Shown: positions 25,660-41,931, counted from the first letter of the stretch. The stretch: DNA of 64,000 nucleotides from Paraspadella gotoi (GCA_051294375.1 CM119267.1:16842606-16906605); one strand, 5' to 3'. Notes: generated by a model from the sequence alone, not told the origin. A program made the numbers and translations.

Positions 25660-26095
25660 ACGTCGGCAAGAACGACGACAACGACAACGAAGACGACAAA
25701 TATGTGACGTAACGACGATGACAACGACAGACGACTAATACACGACGCATGCACAATGAGACGACAATGTACGACACATAGACAATGAAGACAAGTACTA
25801 ATGACGACCGACGATGACAATGACGACGCACAATGACGACGACCATGACAATGAGACAGAACAATGACGACGGTCTGACTGACAATGAAACCCCCGACAG
25901 ATGACCGAACACCATGATCAAACCGAAGTCGTACAATGACGACGACGATACAATGAAGCCTCGACCAAATGGACGACGACGATGACAATGAAGACAGAAA
26001 TATCGACTCGATTGACAATGAGACGACAATTGACGACGACTCATGACAATGAAGACGACAATGACGACGACGATGACAATGAAGACGAGGGAGAC
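25660..26095 (+). repeat. Degenerate GACGAC / GATGACAATGAAG tandem repeat
   Basis: Irregular units of about 12-40 bp built from GACGACGATGACAATGAAGA. It is the counterpart of 20,030-20,660. Confidence 0.7.
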
Positions 26096-26263
26096 GAGAA
26101 ACGGAAAAGAAGCTCAGCTGCGGATTGAAGAAGGAAGGAAGAAACGGCGTGAGAACCCAAACGAATTTTAAGGGGAAATCTTCAGCCTCTGAATCCAGAG
26201 TTAATTATAACTTTTTTTTTCCCATTGTCTCGAGCTGGAATTTAAATTGCGACCATTTGAGAA

Positions 26264-26354
26264 CGAGAGGAGAGAGAGGAGCGGAAAGAGAGAGAGAGAT
26301 GAGACGAGAGCAGAGTGAGCGAGAGAGGAGCCGAGGAGAGAGAGAGAGAGAGAG
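26264..26354 (+). repeat. Degenerate (GA)n array
   Basis: GA repeat with C interruptions, followed by a unique segment at 26,360-26,600. Confidence 0.85.
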
Positions 26355-26401
26355 GTGCCAAACATCAATGAGTGGTGGCCGAAAAAAACTCTTAGCCCAA
26401 A

Positions 26402-26563
26402 TGATGGTCACGTGGAAAAGAGATAAAAGGGCGAAAAAGAAGAGCAAAACGATTTGCGGCTAAAGCGGCCTCTGCAGCGGCGGCAGCGGCAGCGCCGGTG
26501 GCGGCTACGGCAGCTTTCAGTAGCGGGGGCTGGAGAAACAAATCTAAACTTGATCGCAAATGA
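26402..26563 (+). CDS. Candidate basic/alanine-rich open frame
   Basis: Stop-bounded frame of 53 residues: WSRGKEIKGRKRRAKRFAAK, then an Ala run with PVAATAAFSSGGWRNKSKLD and RK, TGA at 26,561. There is no start codon and no clear acceptor directly before it. The Ala tract comes from GCA/GCG repetition, so this may be non-coding. Confidence 0.15.
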
Positions 26564-26807
26564 ATGTCAAGGCAACCAATGTCTTGGTCTTTTGTTGACG
26601 CACAATCTCTTAAACGCCTTTTTTTCTCGATTTTTACTCGTGTTCGAAAGACTTCTTTTTCTGTTCTCTCTTTTTCCTTAGCAACTCCGACACGAACCTT
26701 CCAAGAACTTCTAGGAACCCAGACAACGGAATTTTCTCGTCAAACTCGAATCCTGGAGAGACTCTTTCCAAAAAACAAAAGTCTTTTTCACAATTGAAGG
26801 TATAGTC

Positions 26808-26930
26808 TGTCAGTGCCTCGCATCGGCCGTTAGGGCCTGACAATGGCTGTCAGTGTCTGGCATCGAATGTCAGTGCCAGGCACCGCCTGTCAGTGCCTTA
26901 CAATACCTTGTAACGCCTTTCAGTCGGCAC
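26808..26930 (+). repeat. Degenerate minisatellite, TGTCAGTGCCTNGCATCG-like units
   Basis: Five to six units of about 18-27 bp: GTCAGTGCCTCGCATCG, GTCAGTGTCTGGCATCGAAT, GTCAGTGCCAGGCACCGCCT, GTCAGTGCCTTACAATACCT. Confidence 0.75.
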
Positions 26931-28504
26931 GGCGGATTTTCTCGCGACGTGGCAAAGGTGAAAAAAGCTTGACGGTTTTTCTCTTTCGAAATTGAAACAG
27001 GAAGAAAAAAATTAAGTGGAGCTGTTGTTCTCTGATGCTCGATGCTTTTTTGTTTTTTCGTGGATAATTAGGGTCGTAACTCTCTGGTGCACAAATCAAT
27101 ATAGAAGAAGTTTAGGAGATTTCAAGAAATAAACAATTTTTCAAACGTTAAAAATAAATAAATAGAAACGCAAATATTTGTATCTAGATATTATTTGTCC
27201 GACAATTATTGTAAGGAAGATTTTTGCATTCGAAAACTCTCTATCTCTCTCTCTGTTTTTCTCTCTCTCTCTCTTATTACTTCTCCACTCTTACTATTAC
27301 CTCTCCCTCACTGCGAGGCCCCTCTCCCCCCCCACTCGCCCCCCCTTTATCCTCTGCCCCGCTCGATCCCGACGCTTTTTAGCCAATTTGTAAAACGTCA
27401 GGAAAAACAGATTTTTTTGACGAAAAACTGAAAAGATTTCGAACTGAAGACGAAGAAGAGGAGGGGGAGGAGGAGGAAGAGGAAGAAGAAAAGATGAAAA
27501 ATGGCCGCAGCCTTAAGGCGATCCTTCCGAATAGGGTTATCTCAGAGTTTTGCCAAAAACTTTTGGGAGTTATATAGGATTAGATTTCAGGAGGGTTTAT
27601 ATTTAATTATTTATATATTTTCTGATTTAAATTTGAATTAAACTGTTATTTTATTGAGAAAAATAAATTTTATTTGAATAATTTAAATTTATATTTAACT
27701 ACAAAGTAATCTGTCAAAAATATATTACTCTTTTTTTTTAATGTTTGATAAATAAATTGTTGAAAATTGTTAATTCATAATATTGATATAATATAAATTA
27801 TAAAATATACAGAATATCAATAAAAAAGTTTTTAAACGTTATGAAAATTTTCAAATTACTTATTTCACTATTTTCTTTTTTTTTTATTTTATGAAAGATT
27901 TACTTTTTAATCTATATTCTTTAAATATATGTATTGCTTTCTTTAAAAAAATTTACTGATGTCTGATCCCGGTCCAGCTAGAGTTGTATAGGGTTTAAAA
28001 AACTGTGAAGATGTTTGAAGTGAAAGTGAGGGTCCAAAGTGAGAAGTCGTTGGTGAAAAAGATTTCTGGGGTGGTGGTGGTGGTGGTGGTGGTGGTGGCG
28101 GAGGTGGTAGCGGTGGTGGTGATGGATATTGGATAATCGAGGGAGAAACAGATTAATACCCGACGAGTCTCGGCGACGCCTCAAGGGTTCGATAAGGTTT
28201 GGAGAAAGGAGGAGGAGGAGGAGGAGGAGAACAAGAAGGAGAACGAGGAGGAGAACGAGGAGAACGAGGAGGAAAAGGTAAGAGTCGATCGAGGGTAAAG
28301 GGAAGTGGAGATTAGGAAACCATTTTTTAGTCGGGAGTAAGGTAGTAAAGTGAAAGACTTAACGACGGAGGAAAATAGGAGAAGGGAAGATAAGAAAAGT
28401 TTAATGGGAAGGTAGGAGAGGAAGAGCATTGGTTAAGAGAGACGAGAGAGAGAAGAGAGAGATAGAGAGAGAGAAGAGTGAGATGAGAGGAGAGTTAAGA
28501 ATAA
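26931..28504. other. Gene-free stretch
   Basis: Short CT array (27,241-27,275), AT-rich centre (27,590-27,960), GGTGGT-rich tract (28,070-28,120), GGAGGA-rich tract (28,205-28,275), GA array (28,437-28,490). No supported exon. Confidence 0.4.
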
Positions 28505-29514
28505 AGGCGGGTGTTGACTGTTAGACGGCGGGAGGAACAGAAAGTGCTGGTGTGAAGGAGAAAGAATTATGCAGAGCGCATTGGGGGGCGGGAAGAGTCA
28601 AGCAGATGAAAGTAGAAATAAGCTATTTAAATATGATACGCGCAGCGGTTTTTACAATAGGGGGGCGGCCTGTAGAAAGTAAGCATGGCCCGAAAGATTA
28701 CAAGAGAAAGAGACAATGGAAGATTGAGGGAGGAGCGAGAAGAGGAGGAGCGAAGAGGAAGTGCCAAAGGAAAAGCATCGTGACGTGACGATGACATATG
28801 AAGGCTTGCAGGCAAAGTAAAGACGTGACTTTGTTCGAAGATAGAACCCGGAGCTAAGAGAGAAGCGAGAGAAAGAGAGAGAGAGAGAGAGCAGAGAGAG
28901 AGAGAGAGCAGCAGAGCGATAGGAGAGAGAGGAGGAGAGGAGAGAGAGAGAAATATGAGCAAGGAATTTGAAGCCAGCGGAGAAAACGACAGTTTTCGCT
29001 CTTCAGTCGTCTTAACACTACCAAGATGCGCGTGGATCTACAGTCAACGACCAGCGGGCAGCCCAAAAGCGTCAACAACTGCCCATCACGCGCACCGGCC
29101 TGAGCGGGCCAACATCATCAGCCGCAGCATCGCCCTTCGAAATTATCAGAAATTAACGCGCGACCACATAAAGTTTGTTCCACTGATGTTTTCTGTTGCC
29201 ACTTGGAAAACCGTCGCTGGCATTTACATTAATTGCCCTTTTTTTTAATTCCTTTTCGAGCCTTTTTTTTTAAAATTGGATTATAAACTTTTAAAATAAT
29301 TATTGACGGCAAAAACCTGACTCTCCCCGCCTTTCTCCGAATAACCCCGCCGCCACTCTGCCTTACCTCTCTTTACCCTTATCTTGTCGGGGATCAAGGC
29401 CCCAGTGGGCCCCACCCTTTGTGAGGAATTCTCATCGACTCAAAAAACAATCTCGTCTCTTTCGTTCGCTCCCCATTATCGTATGCAAATGCAGAGCATG
29501 ACGAAATCGCGACA

Positions 29515-29576
<62 letters not shown>

Positions 29577-29638
29577 TTCTCTCTCGTTCTATTTCTTCTC
29601 TTTCTCTCTCTCTCTTCTCTCTCTCGTTCCTATTTCTT

Positions 29639-29725
<87 letters not shown>

Positions 29726-31590
29726 ATCTCCTTCTCAAGAACGGCAAAAGGGCAAAAGGATGAGAGAGAGAACAGAGAAGAGAGAAAAGCGAGCAGAAAA
29801 AAGAAAAAAAAAAACTCAAGACGAAAAAAAAGGATGGGCAGGAGAAGAAAAAAACATGAATGAGAAAAATGGAAAACAAAAACAAAGAAGAGCAAAATGG
29901 TCGAGGAAAGAGAGACAGAGCAAAGAGCTAGGGAGACTTCAATTTTTGGATACGCAAACCACAAATTTCTTTGCTTTCTCTTGAAGTTTTTTTTTTTCTC
30001 TCTCTCTCCACTTTTGGCAGAGTTGGAAATGTGTTTTCGAATCGGCGCAAATGGAAATCCCTAAGATGTGATCATATTTTTAGTGGAGACGAATTCATTT
30101 TTTATTGTTTAGAATTTGAAATGTATGATGTGAAATGCTTGCGATATTAGATTTCATCAAATTGAAAAAATTCTTTGAAATATTATACCACTTCATTGAT
30201 AGGGAAGCAGCTATTCTGCCGGAGTGAATAACCGAGGACTTGAGAGAGTCTTGTTTGAAAGCTTGCACGGACCTGCTATGTCTTTATCTTCATAAAGAGT
30301 GAGGAGGCCTTTAAACCACCATAGCCTCGTCCAAAGTCAGGCAGAACTTAGCCTTACTTAAATAATGAGTGTATAATTTTATATTGGTTGTTCCAATTTC
30401 ATACTTATCTCCCTCTTTCTCCCTCTTCTCTCTTCCCTCTCCCTTCTTTCTCTCTACTCGACTCGTTTCTCACCAAGACCTATAAATCAAGTCAAAGCCT
30501 TACCCTCAATTTTCGCAAGAATCATTACGAGTTTGCGAGCGAAACTGACGCTCTACTAAGCCGCTTCTCTTTCAATCCTCTCTCTCTCTCTCCTCTCTCT
30601 CTCCATCTCCTCTCTCTACTCTCTCTCTCTCGCCTGATTTTGTTCCAGCCTTTTCGATGATGACAAGGGCAGGGGGTCTCCGATCATCATTTGTTCATCG
30701 GAAAATTCGAGCCTAAAGTAGCGGCCGGTTCACCCCTTCCCTAGCTCTCTCGCGCTCTCTTCTCACTCTCCCCTCCTGCCAATCCTGCCAATCCTCCTGC
30801 CAACCTCCTGCCAATCCTATCATGTAATGAAAATTCCATATCTTTCCTTTAATCTTTCGTTCCCACTAACGAATACGGAAACTTACCCTCCATTATTTAT
30901 ATTTTAAAATCCCTGAACTTAATTAGAAACGTAATTTAAACTGAAAAAAAACATTTCTGTTCTTAATCCCTAAACTTAACATAAACCTTATTATCAACCC
31001 TAAAAACCATTCGGTTTCTTAATAGCCTAAAACTTAATTCAAAACCTAAAGACCAGTTTAATTGCTGATTAAAACTGAACAGTTTCGCGCTTTTTAACAA
31101 TTCCCCCCCCCATTGTTTACCCTCCATTTTCTAAAAAACAGCTTTTTTCGTCAACTTCCCCTCGTTCCCCATTCTTTTTCCCCGACACTCAATCCCCTCC
31201 TTTTCCCCAACCTGTTTGGGGGAAGGGGCGTCAGTCGAGGGTCAGATCTAAGGTTCAACCATGGCTCGGCCGTCAGACGTCAAGCGTGCACGAAAGAAGC
31301 GCCTCGGGCGCCGCTGACTTTGCACGGCGTCGTCGTCGCCGTCGTTAGTCCTGACCTCTACTTGTCATTTGTGAGTTTTTCCTCTTCGTCATCGATCTTT
31401 TCTTTCGTCCTTTGTCGTCGTCAGCCTCGATTTCATCACTTGTTCAATTATCGTTTGTTTTTTTTTTTATTATTATTAACTATTATTATATAATTTATAA
31501 CCTGCCGTATAAAACTCCGTCCAAAATTTAAAATCGTGATAATCGGACATTTGATAACATCATCATCCTCATTTCATTATCATCTTCGCT

Positions 31591-31621
<31 letters not shown>

Positions 31622-33566
31622 ATCATCATCATCATCATCCATCATCATCATCCATCATTCATCATCATTCACATCATCATCATCGACTTCCATTGATCGA
31701 ACCTCCAAGCCCAGCAATCTCATCTTCACCGAAGAGAAAGGCGCTCGCAGCGGGGTGGCCGACTTATGCGGAGTGACGCCGCTTCCCTAATTTCGACGCC
31801 GCCGCCGCCTGCCACGCCGCCGCCAACGAAGGGCGGGAGAGACGGCGCCATCGATCTTTTCGCGGCGTGTTTTTCGTCGACGGGCGAGACGATTCGTAGT
31901 CGCGCGGTAGCGGACAACAAGATCAGGCGTTTTGTCTCCGCTCGAAAAAAAAGAAATGGCCTCCCCGGTCGTGGCAGCATCGGGACGCATGGAAATCCGG
32001 AGAGATGAACTCCAGAGCTATGGGATCGCCTCCCTCCCTCCCGCCGAGGAGTCGCCAAATGAAGGAGAGACGTCGAAAACTACTGGCGCCAAAGATTAGT
32101 GGGAAAAGCGTCGGATTTTGGAGCTATCGGAAATTAATTAGGCCTGATAGACAATTACACAACGGCGAAACTAAAATTTGTCTCTCAAAATCGACTCATT
32201 GACATTACTCATTTTATTCATTTCATTGCTACACGATTTGATTTCTTTAAGAATATAACTTTCTTTTTCTTATATTCCCCTTTCTTTTTCTGAGTTTCCT
32301 TACCCTAAACTTTAGCTTTCCTCTTTTTTTTCGTTTCCTCACCGAATTCCGAACCTCAACGCCCAGTGACTCGTTAACGAGGCGCAAACTTTCACCCAAA
32401 TTCTAATTCCGCAAATCTCGGCATGCAAACGTCTCCTAGCAACAAGGAAGCGAGTGTCTTCGGTCCGGTTGACGCCTGCAATTAGTTGCGCATTACAGCA
32501 AAATATCAATAATGGTTCAACAACATCCTCTCAATGATTGGAAATGAAATATAATTTAGTTAGTGGATCCGACGTCTAATTGCGCTACTAGTAAATAAAC
32601 ATCCAACGTTCGACCTGAACGGAGAAAAAGGATACTCAGCTTACGAGGAAAAGTCGTTGCCTGAATGGCACATGCACAGGACGAGCCAGAACATGAATTC
32701 GGTTTGTAAAGTATGTGTAAGTCGGGTGGCGGGTCGCGGCTTGGCGCTTCTAAGATTGACTTTGAACGTCGCCGCCCCGCCATTCTTACGTGCGCCTCGC
32801 ACCGCGGACGTTCGCAGAAAACCGCCGCGCGTTCATCGACGCTACGAAGGTCGCCCCCCCTCTCTCTCTCTCTCTCCGCCGCGCCTTCTGTCTTACGCCA
32901 CCGCAAAAGTTTTAAAAAAAACCATTGTGCGCATTCTGCATTCAGCGCAAAACGCATTATGACTTATTTGCTTTTCTTTCGCTCGAAGTTGCAGAATCGG
33001 CGCCGACGTTTCGCGGGTTGACGCGGGATTGCCGATGACGCCCGGGCTTTGCGTGGGCGACGCTGCCACGGGGCGGTCGTGTTTTAAAAAAAAACTAGCG
33101 GTGATGACGAGAAGCCGTGTGAAGCCGTCTTTCTTACGCCCCCCCCCCCCCCCACTGCAGTTGCCGTAAACAAATCAATTGACTCTAGAGAACTATAACA
33201 ATGCAGCAATTTTAGCAGAATTAGGAACGTTATAGAAAATTTTTGCATGTGGCTTAGACCACGTCCGCGTTGTATGCATTACTCACCGATGATAAAAATA
33301 AGCTGTTATATACTTAGATTTTCACCGTGTAATGATTCTCACTGCGTTCACGATTGAGCTAGAGCAGCTATGCGTAGTAGAGGACGGTGCTGGATAACCA
33401 AAGTTGGCGCGGCTTGAAGCGGGAACGGCCGTCGCAGCGGCGCGCCGGCGACCTCGCAGCGCCGCATCCGCGCCAACGACGACGACGACGACGACCGGCG
33501 CGCCCTATTCATCATTAGCCATTAGAACGGAAGAAAAAAAACCGAGACTCCCATACTTCTCTCTTT
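28505..33566. repeat. About 5-kb block repeated at 33,592-38,378 (noisy version)
   Basis: Starts GGCGGGTGTTGACTGTTAGA and ends at the 25-N gap with ACCGAGACTC. The second version starts right after the gap with GGGTGTTGACTGTTGAGA and reaches ACCGAGACTC at about 38,370. Order is fully collinear and this version carries extra bases throughout. CT arrays 29,514-29,731 and 30,574-30,632; GA 28,855-28,953; CAT-rich 31,597-31,695. Confidence 0.85.
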
Positions 33567-33591
33567 NNNNNNNNNNNNNNNNNNNNNNNNN
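33567..33591. other. 25-N gap
   Basis: Exactly 25 N at the junction of the two collinear copies. Confidence 1.
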
Positions 33592-34061
33592 AAGGGTGTT
33601 GACTGTTGAGACGGCGGGAGAAAGTGTGGTGTGAAGGAGAAAGAATTATGAGAGCGATTGGGGGGCGGGAAGAGTCAAGCAGATGAAAGTAGAAATAAGT
33701 ATTTAAATATGAAGCAGCGGTACAATAGGTGGTAGAAAGTGAAGTGGAAAGATAAAGGAGAAAGAGAAATAGGAAGATGAGGAGGAGGAGGAGGAGGAGG
33801 AAGAGGAAGTGCCAAAGGAAAAGCACGTGACGTGAGATGACATATGAAGTTGAGGAAAGTAAAGACGTGACTTTGTTCGAAGATAGAACCCGGAGCTAAG
33901 AGAGAAGCGAGAGAAAGAGAGAGAGAGAGAGAGCAGAGAGAGAGAGAGAGCAGCAGAGCGATAGGAGAGAGAGGAGGAGAGGAGAGAGAGAGAAATATGA
34001 GAAGGAATTTGAAGCCGCGGAAGAAAAACGAAGTTTCGCGCTTCAGAGTTTAACTACCAAG

Positions 34062-34175
34062 ATGGGTGGATCTACAGTCACGACAGCGGGAGCAAAAGCG
34101 TCAACAACTGCATCAGCTACGGCAGCGGCAACATCATCAGCCGCAGCATCGCCTTTCGAAATTATCAGAAATTAA
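34062..34175 (+). CDS. Small Ala/Thr/Ser-rich open frame (37 aa)
   Basis: ATG in ACCAAGATGG context. Reads MGGSTVTTAGAKASTTASAT, then AAATSSAAASPFEIIRN and TAA. It is broken in the noisy copy (29,023-29,140). Too short and low-complexity to identify; could be a first exon, a small peptide or chance. Confidence 0.2.
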   Translation: MGGSTVTTAGAKASTTASATAAATSSAAASPFEIIRN

Positions 34176-34504
34176 CGGGACAATAAAGTTTGTTCCACTG
34201 ATGTTTCTGTTGCACTTGAAAACCGTCGCTGGCATTTAATAATTGCCTTTTATCCTTCGAGCCTTTTTTTTTAAAATTGGATTATAACTTTAAAATAATT
34301 ATGAGGAAAAACCCTTGACTCTCCCCGCCTTTCTCCGATTAACCCCGCCGCACTCTGCCTTACCTCTCTTTACCCTTATCTTGTCGGGGATCAAGGCCCC
34401 AGTGGCCCCACCCTTTGTGAGGAATTCTCATCGACGTCAAAAACAATCGTCTCTTTCGTCGTCCCCATTATCGTATGCAAATGAGAAGATGACGAAATCG
34501 CGAC

Positions 34505-34740
<236 letters not shown>

Positions 34741-35161
34741 CTTCTCAAGAAACGGCAAAAGGGCAAAGGATTGAGAGAGAGAAACAGAGAAGAGAGAAAA
34801 GCGACAGAAAAAAGAAAAAAAAAAACTCAAGACGAAAAAAAAGATGGGCAGAGAAGAAAAAAATGAAGGAGAAAAATGGGAAGAAAACAAAAAAAAAGAG
34901 AGAAAATGGTCGGGAAAGAGAGACATGAAGAAAGAGTAGGGAGACTCAATTTTGGAGACGCAAACACAAATTTCTTTCTCTCTCTTGAAGTTTTTTTTCT
35001 CTCTCTCTCTCCACTTTGGAGAGTTGGAAATGTTGTTTTCGAATCGGCGCAAATGGAATCCCTAAGATGGATCATATTTTTGTGGAGACGAATATTTTTT
35101 ATTGTTTAGAATTTGAAATGTAGTTGATGTGAAATGTTTGCGATATTAGATTCATCAATTG

Positions 35162-35385
35162 AAAAATTCTTTGAAATATTATACCACTTCATTGATAGGG
35201 AAGCCAGGTATTCTGGGAGTGAATAAACGAGACTGTGAGAGAGTCTTGTTTGAAAGCTTGCACGGACCTGCTATGTCTTTATCTTGTAAGAGTGATGGAG
35301 GCCTTAAACCACCATAGCCTGGCCAAAGTCAGGGAGATCTTAGCTTGCTTAAAAAATGAGTGTATAATTTTATATTGGTTGTTTC
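35162..35385 (+). repeat. Dispersed repeat, best copy
   Basis: Runs from ATTCTTTGAAATATTATACC through GAATAAACGAGACTGTGAGA, GAGTCTTGTTTGAAAGCTTG and CACCATAGCCTGGCCAAAGT to ATATTGGTTGT. Related copies: 30,168-30,400 (duplicate block), 6,264-6,410, 5,876-6,165, and fragments at 590-760 and 39,640-39,715. No coding region and no recognised Pol III box. Confidence 0.6.
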
Positions 35386-35562
35386 AATTTCATACTTATC
35401 TCCCTCTTTCTCCCTTCTTCTCTCTTCCCTCTCCCTCTCTTCTTCTCTACTCGACTCGTTTCTCACCAAGACCTTAAATCAAGTCAAAGCCTCTACCCTC
35501 AATTTTCGCAAGAATCATTACGAGTTTGCGAGGAAACTGACGTCTACTAAGCCGCTTCTCTT

Positions 35563-35665
<103 letters not shown>

Positions 35666-36224
35666 CTGATTTTTGTTCCAGCCTTTTGATGATGAAAGGG
35701 AGGGGTCGCCGATCATCATTTGTTCATCGGAAAATTCGCCTAAAAGAAGCGGCCGGTTCCCCTCTCCCTAGCTCTCTCGCGCTCTCTCTCACTCTCCCCT
35801 CCTGCCAATCCTATCATGTAATGAAACCCATATTTCCTTTATCTTCGTTCCCACTACGTAATACGAAACTACCCTCCATTATTTATAATTTTAAAATCCC
35901 TAAACTTAATTAGAAACGTAATTTAAACTGAAAAAAAACATTTCTGTTCCTTAATCCCTAAACTTAACATAAACCTTATATCAACCCTAAAAACCATTCG
36001 TTTCCTAAAGCCTAAACTTAATTCAAACCTAAGACCAGTTTAATTGCTGAATTTAAACTGAAGAGTGTCGCTTTTTAACAATTCCCCCCCCCCATTTTTT
36101 ACCCTCCATTTTAAAAACAGCTTTTTTCGTCAATTCCCCTCGTCCCCCATTCTTTTTCCCCGACCACTCAATCCCCAACCTGTTGGGGAAGGGGGTCAGT
36201 CGAGGTCAGATTCTAAGGTCAACC

Positions 36225-36331
36225 ATGGCTAGGGTCAGACGTCAAAGCGTGACGAAAGAAGTGCCTCGGGCGCCGCTGACGTGCACGGCGTCGTCGTCGT
36301 CGTCGTTTATCGTTGACCTCTCTTGTCATTT
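36225..36331 (+). CDS. Candidate first coding exon
   Basis: ATG in near-ideal context (CAACCATGGC), 35 codons reading MARVRRQSVTKEVPRAPLTC and a Ser run, then FIVDLSCH, with a strong donor T|GTGAGT at 36,332. If unspliced it stops at 36,335. The noisy copy at 31,261-31,370 keeps the ATG and the GTGAGT. No acceptor or downstream exon could be tied to it. Confidence 0.2.
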
Positions 36332-36541
36332 GTGAGTTTTTCCTCTTCGTTCATCGATGTTCTTTGTCCTTTGTCGTCGTCAGCCTCGATTTATCATTGT
36401 TCAATTATCGTTTTGTTTTTTTTTATTTATTAATATTATTATAAATTTTATAACCTGCGTATAAAAACTCCGTCCAAAATTTAAAATCGTGATAATCGGA
36501 ATTGATAACATCATCATCCTCATTTCGTTATCATCTTCGCT

Positions 36542-36544
<3 letters not shown>

Positions 36545-36634
<90 letters not shown>
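36545..36634 (+). repeat. (CAT)n microsatellite
   Basis: About 30 uninterrupted CAT units. The other copy (31,597-31,695) is interrupted. Confidence 0.97.
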
Positions 36635-38378
36635 GACTTCCATTGATCGAACCTCAAGCAGCATCTCATCCTTCAACCGAAGAGAAAGGCGCCGCAGCGG
36701 GTGGCGACTTATGGAGTGACGCCGCTTCCTAATTTCGACGCCGCCGCCGCTGACGCCGCCGCCAACGAAGCGGGAGAGACGGCGCCATCGATCTTTCGCG
36801 GTTTTTCGACGGATGGGGAGACGATTTCGAGTCGCGGGTGGCGACAACAAGATCAGGGTTTTGTCTCCGCTCGAAAAAAAAGAAATGGCCTCCCCGTCGT
36901 GGAGCATCGGGACGATGGAATCCGGAGAGATGGAACTCCAGAGCTATGGATCGCCTCCCTCCTCCCGCGAGAGTCGAAATGAAGAGAGACGTCGAAACTC
37001 TGACGCAAAGATTAGTGGAAAGCGTCGGATTTTGGAGTATCGGAAATTAGGGTAGACGATTACACAAGTTTGATTTTTTTAAACGGGAAACTAAAATTTG
37101 TCTTCTCAAATCGACTCACTTGACTTACTCATTTTATTCATTTCATTGTACAGATTTTATTTCTTTAAGAATATAACTTTCTTTTTCTTATATTCCCCTT
37201 TCTTTTTTCTTGAGTTTCCTTACCCTAAACTTATCTTTCCTCCTTTTTTTTCGTTTCCTCACCGGAATTCGACCTCGACGCCCAGTGACTCGTTAACGAG
37301 CGAACTTTCACCCAAATTCTAATTCCGCCAAATCGCGGATGCAAACGTCTCCTAGCAACAAGGAAGCGAGTGTCTTCGGTCGTTGACGCCTGCAATTAGT
37401 GCGATTACAGAAAATATCAATAATGTCAACAAATCCTTCAATGTTGGAAATGAAATATAATTTAGTAGTGGATCCGACGTCTACTTGCGTACATAGTAAA
37501 TAAACAGTCCAACGTTCGACCCTGAACGGAGAAAAAGGAATTCAGCTTACGAGGAAAAGTCGTTGCTGAATGGCAATGAAGGACGAGCCCAGAAATGAAT
37601 TGGGTGAAAGTTGGTAAGGGTGGCGGTCGGGCTTGGCGTCCTAAGATTGACTTAAACCTCGCGCGCCATCTTACGTGCACCTCGCACGCGGACGTTCGAG
37701 AAAACCGCGCGGTCATCGACGCTACGAAGTCGCGCCCCCCCCCTCTCTCTCTCTCTCTCTCTCCCGCGCGCCTTCGCTTACGGACGCAAAGTTAAAAAAA
37801 AAACCATTTGTGCGCCATTGTTGCATTCAGCGGCAAAACGCATTATGACTTATTGCTTTTCTTTCGCTCGAAGTTGCAGATCGGCGCCGACGTTTCGGGG
37901 TGACGCCGGGATTGCCGAGTGACGCCCGGGTTGCGGGGCGACGCCGCCGACGGGGGGTGTTTAAAAAAAATAGGGGATGGCAAGAAGCGTGTGAAGGTCT
38001 TTCTTACGCTGCAGTTGCGTAAAAATCAAATTGACTCTACGAACTAGAACTGCAGCAATTTTAGGCAGAATTAGGAAGTTATAGAAACATTTTGATGTGG
38101 TTAGACCACGTCCGCGTTGTATGCATTACTCACCGATGTAAAATAAAGCTGTTGTATACTAGATTTTCACCGGTGTAATGATCTCACTGGTTCACGGTTG
38201 TACAGCAGCTTATGCGTAGTAGAGAGGTGCTGGATAAGCAAAGTGGCGCGGTGAAGCGGGACGGCGTCGCAGGGCGGCGCCGGCGACCCTCGCAGCGCCG
38301 CATCCGGCCAACGACGACGACGACGACGACCGGCGCCCATCATCATTAGAAACGAAGAAAAGAAAAACCGAGACTCGA

Positions 38379-41224
<2,846 letters not shown>

Positions 41225-41494
41225 NNNNNNNNNNNNNNNNNNNNNNNNNNNNNNNNNNNNNNNNNNNNNNNNNNNNNNNNNNNNNNNNNNNNNNNNNNNN
41301 NNNNNNNNNNNNNNNNNNNNNNNNNNNNNNNNNNNNNNNNNNNNNNNNNNNNNNNNNNNNNNNNNNNNNNNNNNNNNNNNNNNNNNNNNNNNNNNNNNNN
41401 NNNNNNNNNNNNNNNNNNNNNNNNNNNNNNNNNNNNNNNNNNNNNNNNNNNNNNNNNNNNNNNNNNNNNNNNNNNNNNNNNNNNNNNNNNNNNN
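41225..41494. other. 270-N gap
   Basis: N run of 270, probably a size-estimated scaffold gap. Confidence 1.
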
Positions 41495-41496
41495 GA

Positions 41497-41763
41497 GCAA
41501 AGATAAAACAATTCCTTCGTCGGTGGTCGCTAATTCGAGAAGCGATTCCGATTGCAAATCTCGGAACGGCTCAAGAGGAAGACGAAAACAACGACTGGGA
41601 AGACGACGACAACAACGACGACGACGACGACGACGACCAAGGAGAGATCGATGAGAAAGACGATTTGAGAAGCAAAGTTGGGTTTCGAGCGAGGAATGGC
41701 GCGAAAGGCAGAAATGTTTTGAAACAAACGTTGGGAAACTTTGAGCTTTTTAAATCGTTTTAA
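41497..41763 (+). CDS. Candidate coding segment, acidic (5' end in gap)
   Basis: Open from the gap edge to TAA at 41,761, 88 residues, no Met required. It reads AKIKQFLRRWSLIREAIPIA, NLGTAQEEDENNDWEDDDNN, eight Asp, QGEIDEKDDLRSKVGFRARN and GAKGRNVLKQTLGNFELFKS F. The flanks of the Asp run are not simple repeat, which is more protein-like than most frames here. No family recognised, no polyadenylation signal seen, and the upstream part is hidden by N. Confidence 0.3.
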   Translation, partial: AKIKQFLRRWSLIREAIPIANLGTAQEEDENNDWEDDDNNDDDDDDDQGEIDEKDDLRSKVGFRARNGAKGRNVLKQTLGNFELFKSF

Positions 41764-41931
41764 AGCGAGCGTCTCGCGGTGGAAGAAAAATAGTTTAAAG
41801 GCAGGTTTTAATTTTAGTTGCAGATTTTTAAAAAGTAGAGCCATCTGAGAGAACGTATGTATTAATTTAATTTATAAACTACAGATTATTTTTTATTTCA
41901 TTTCAATTTTTATTTATTCACCACTCTTTAA

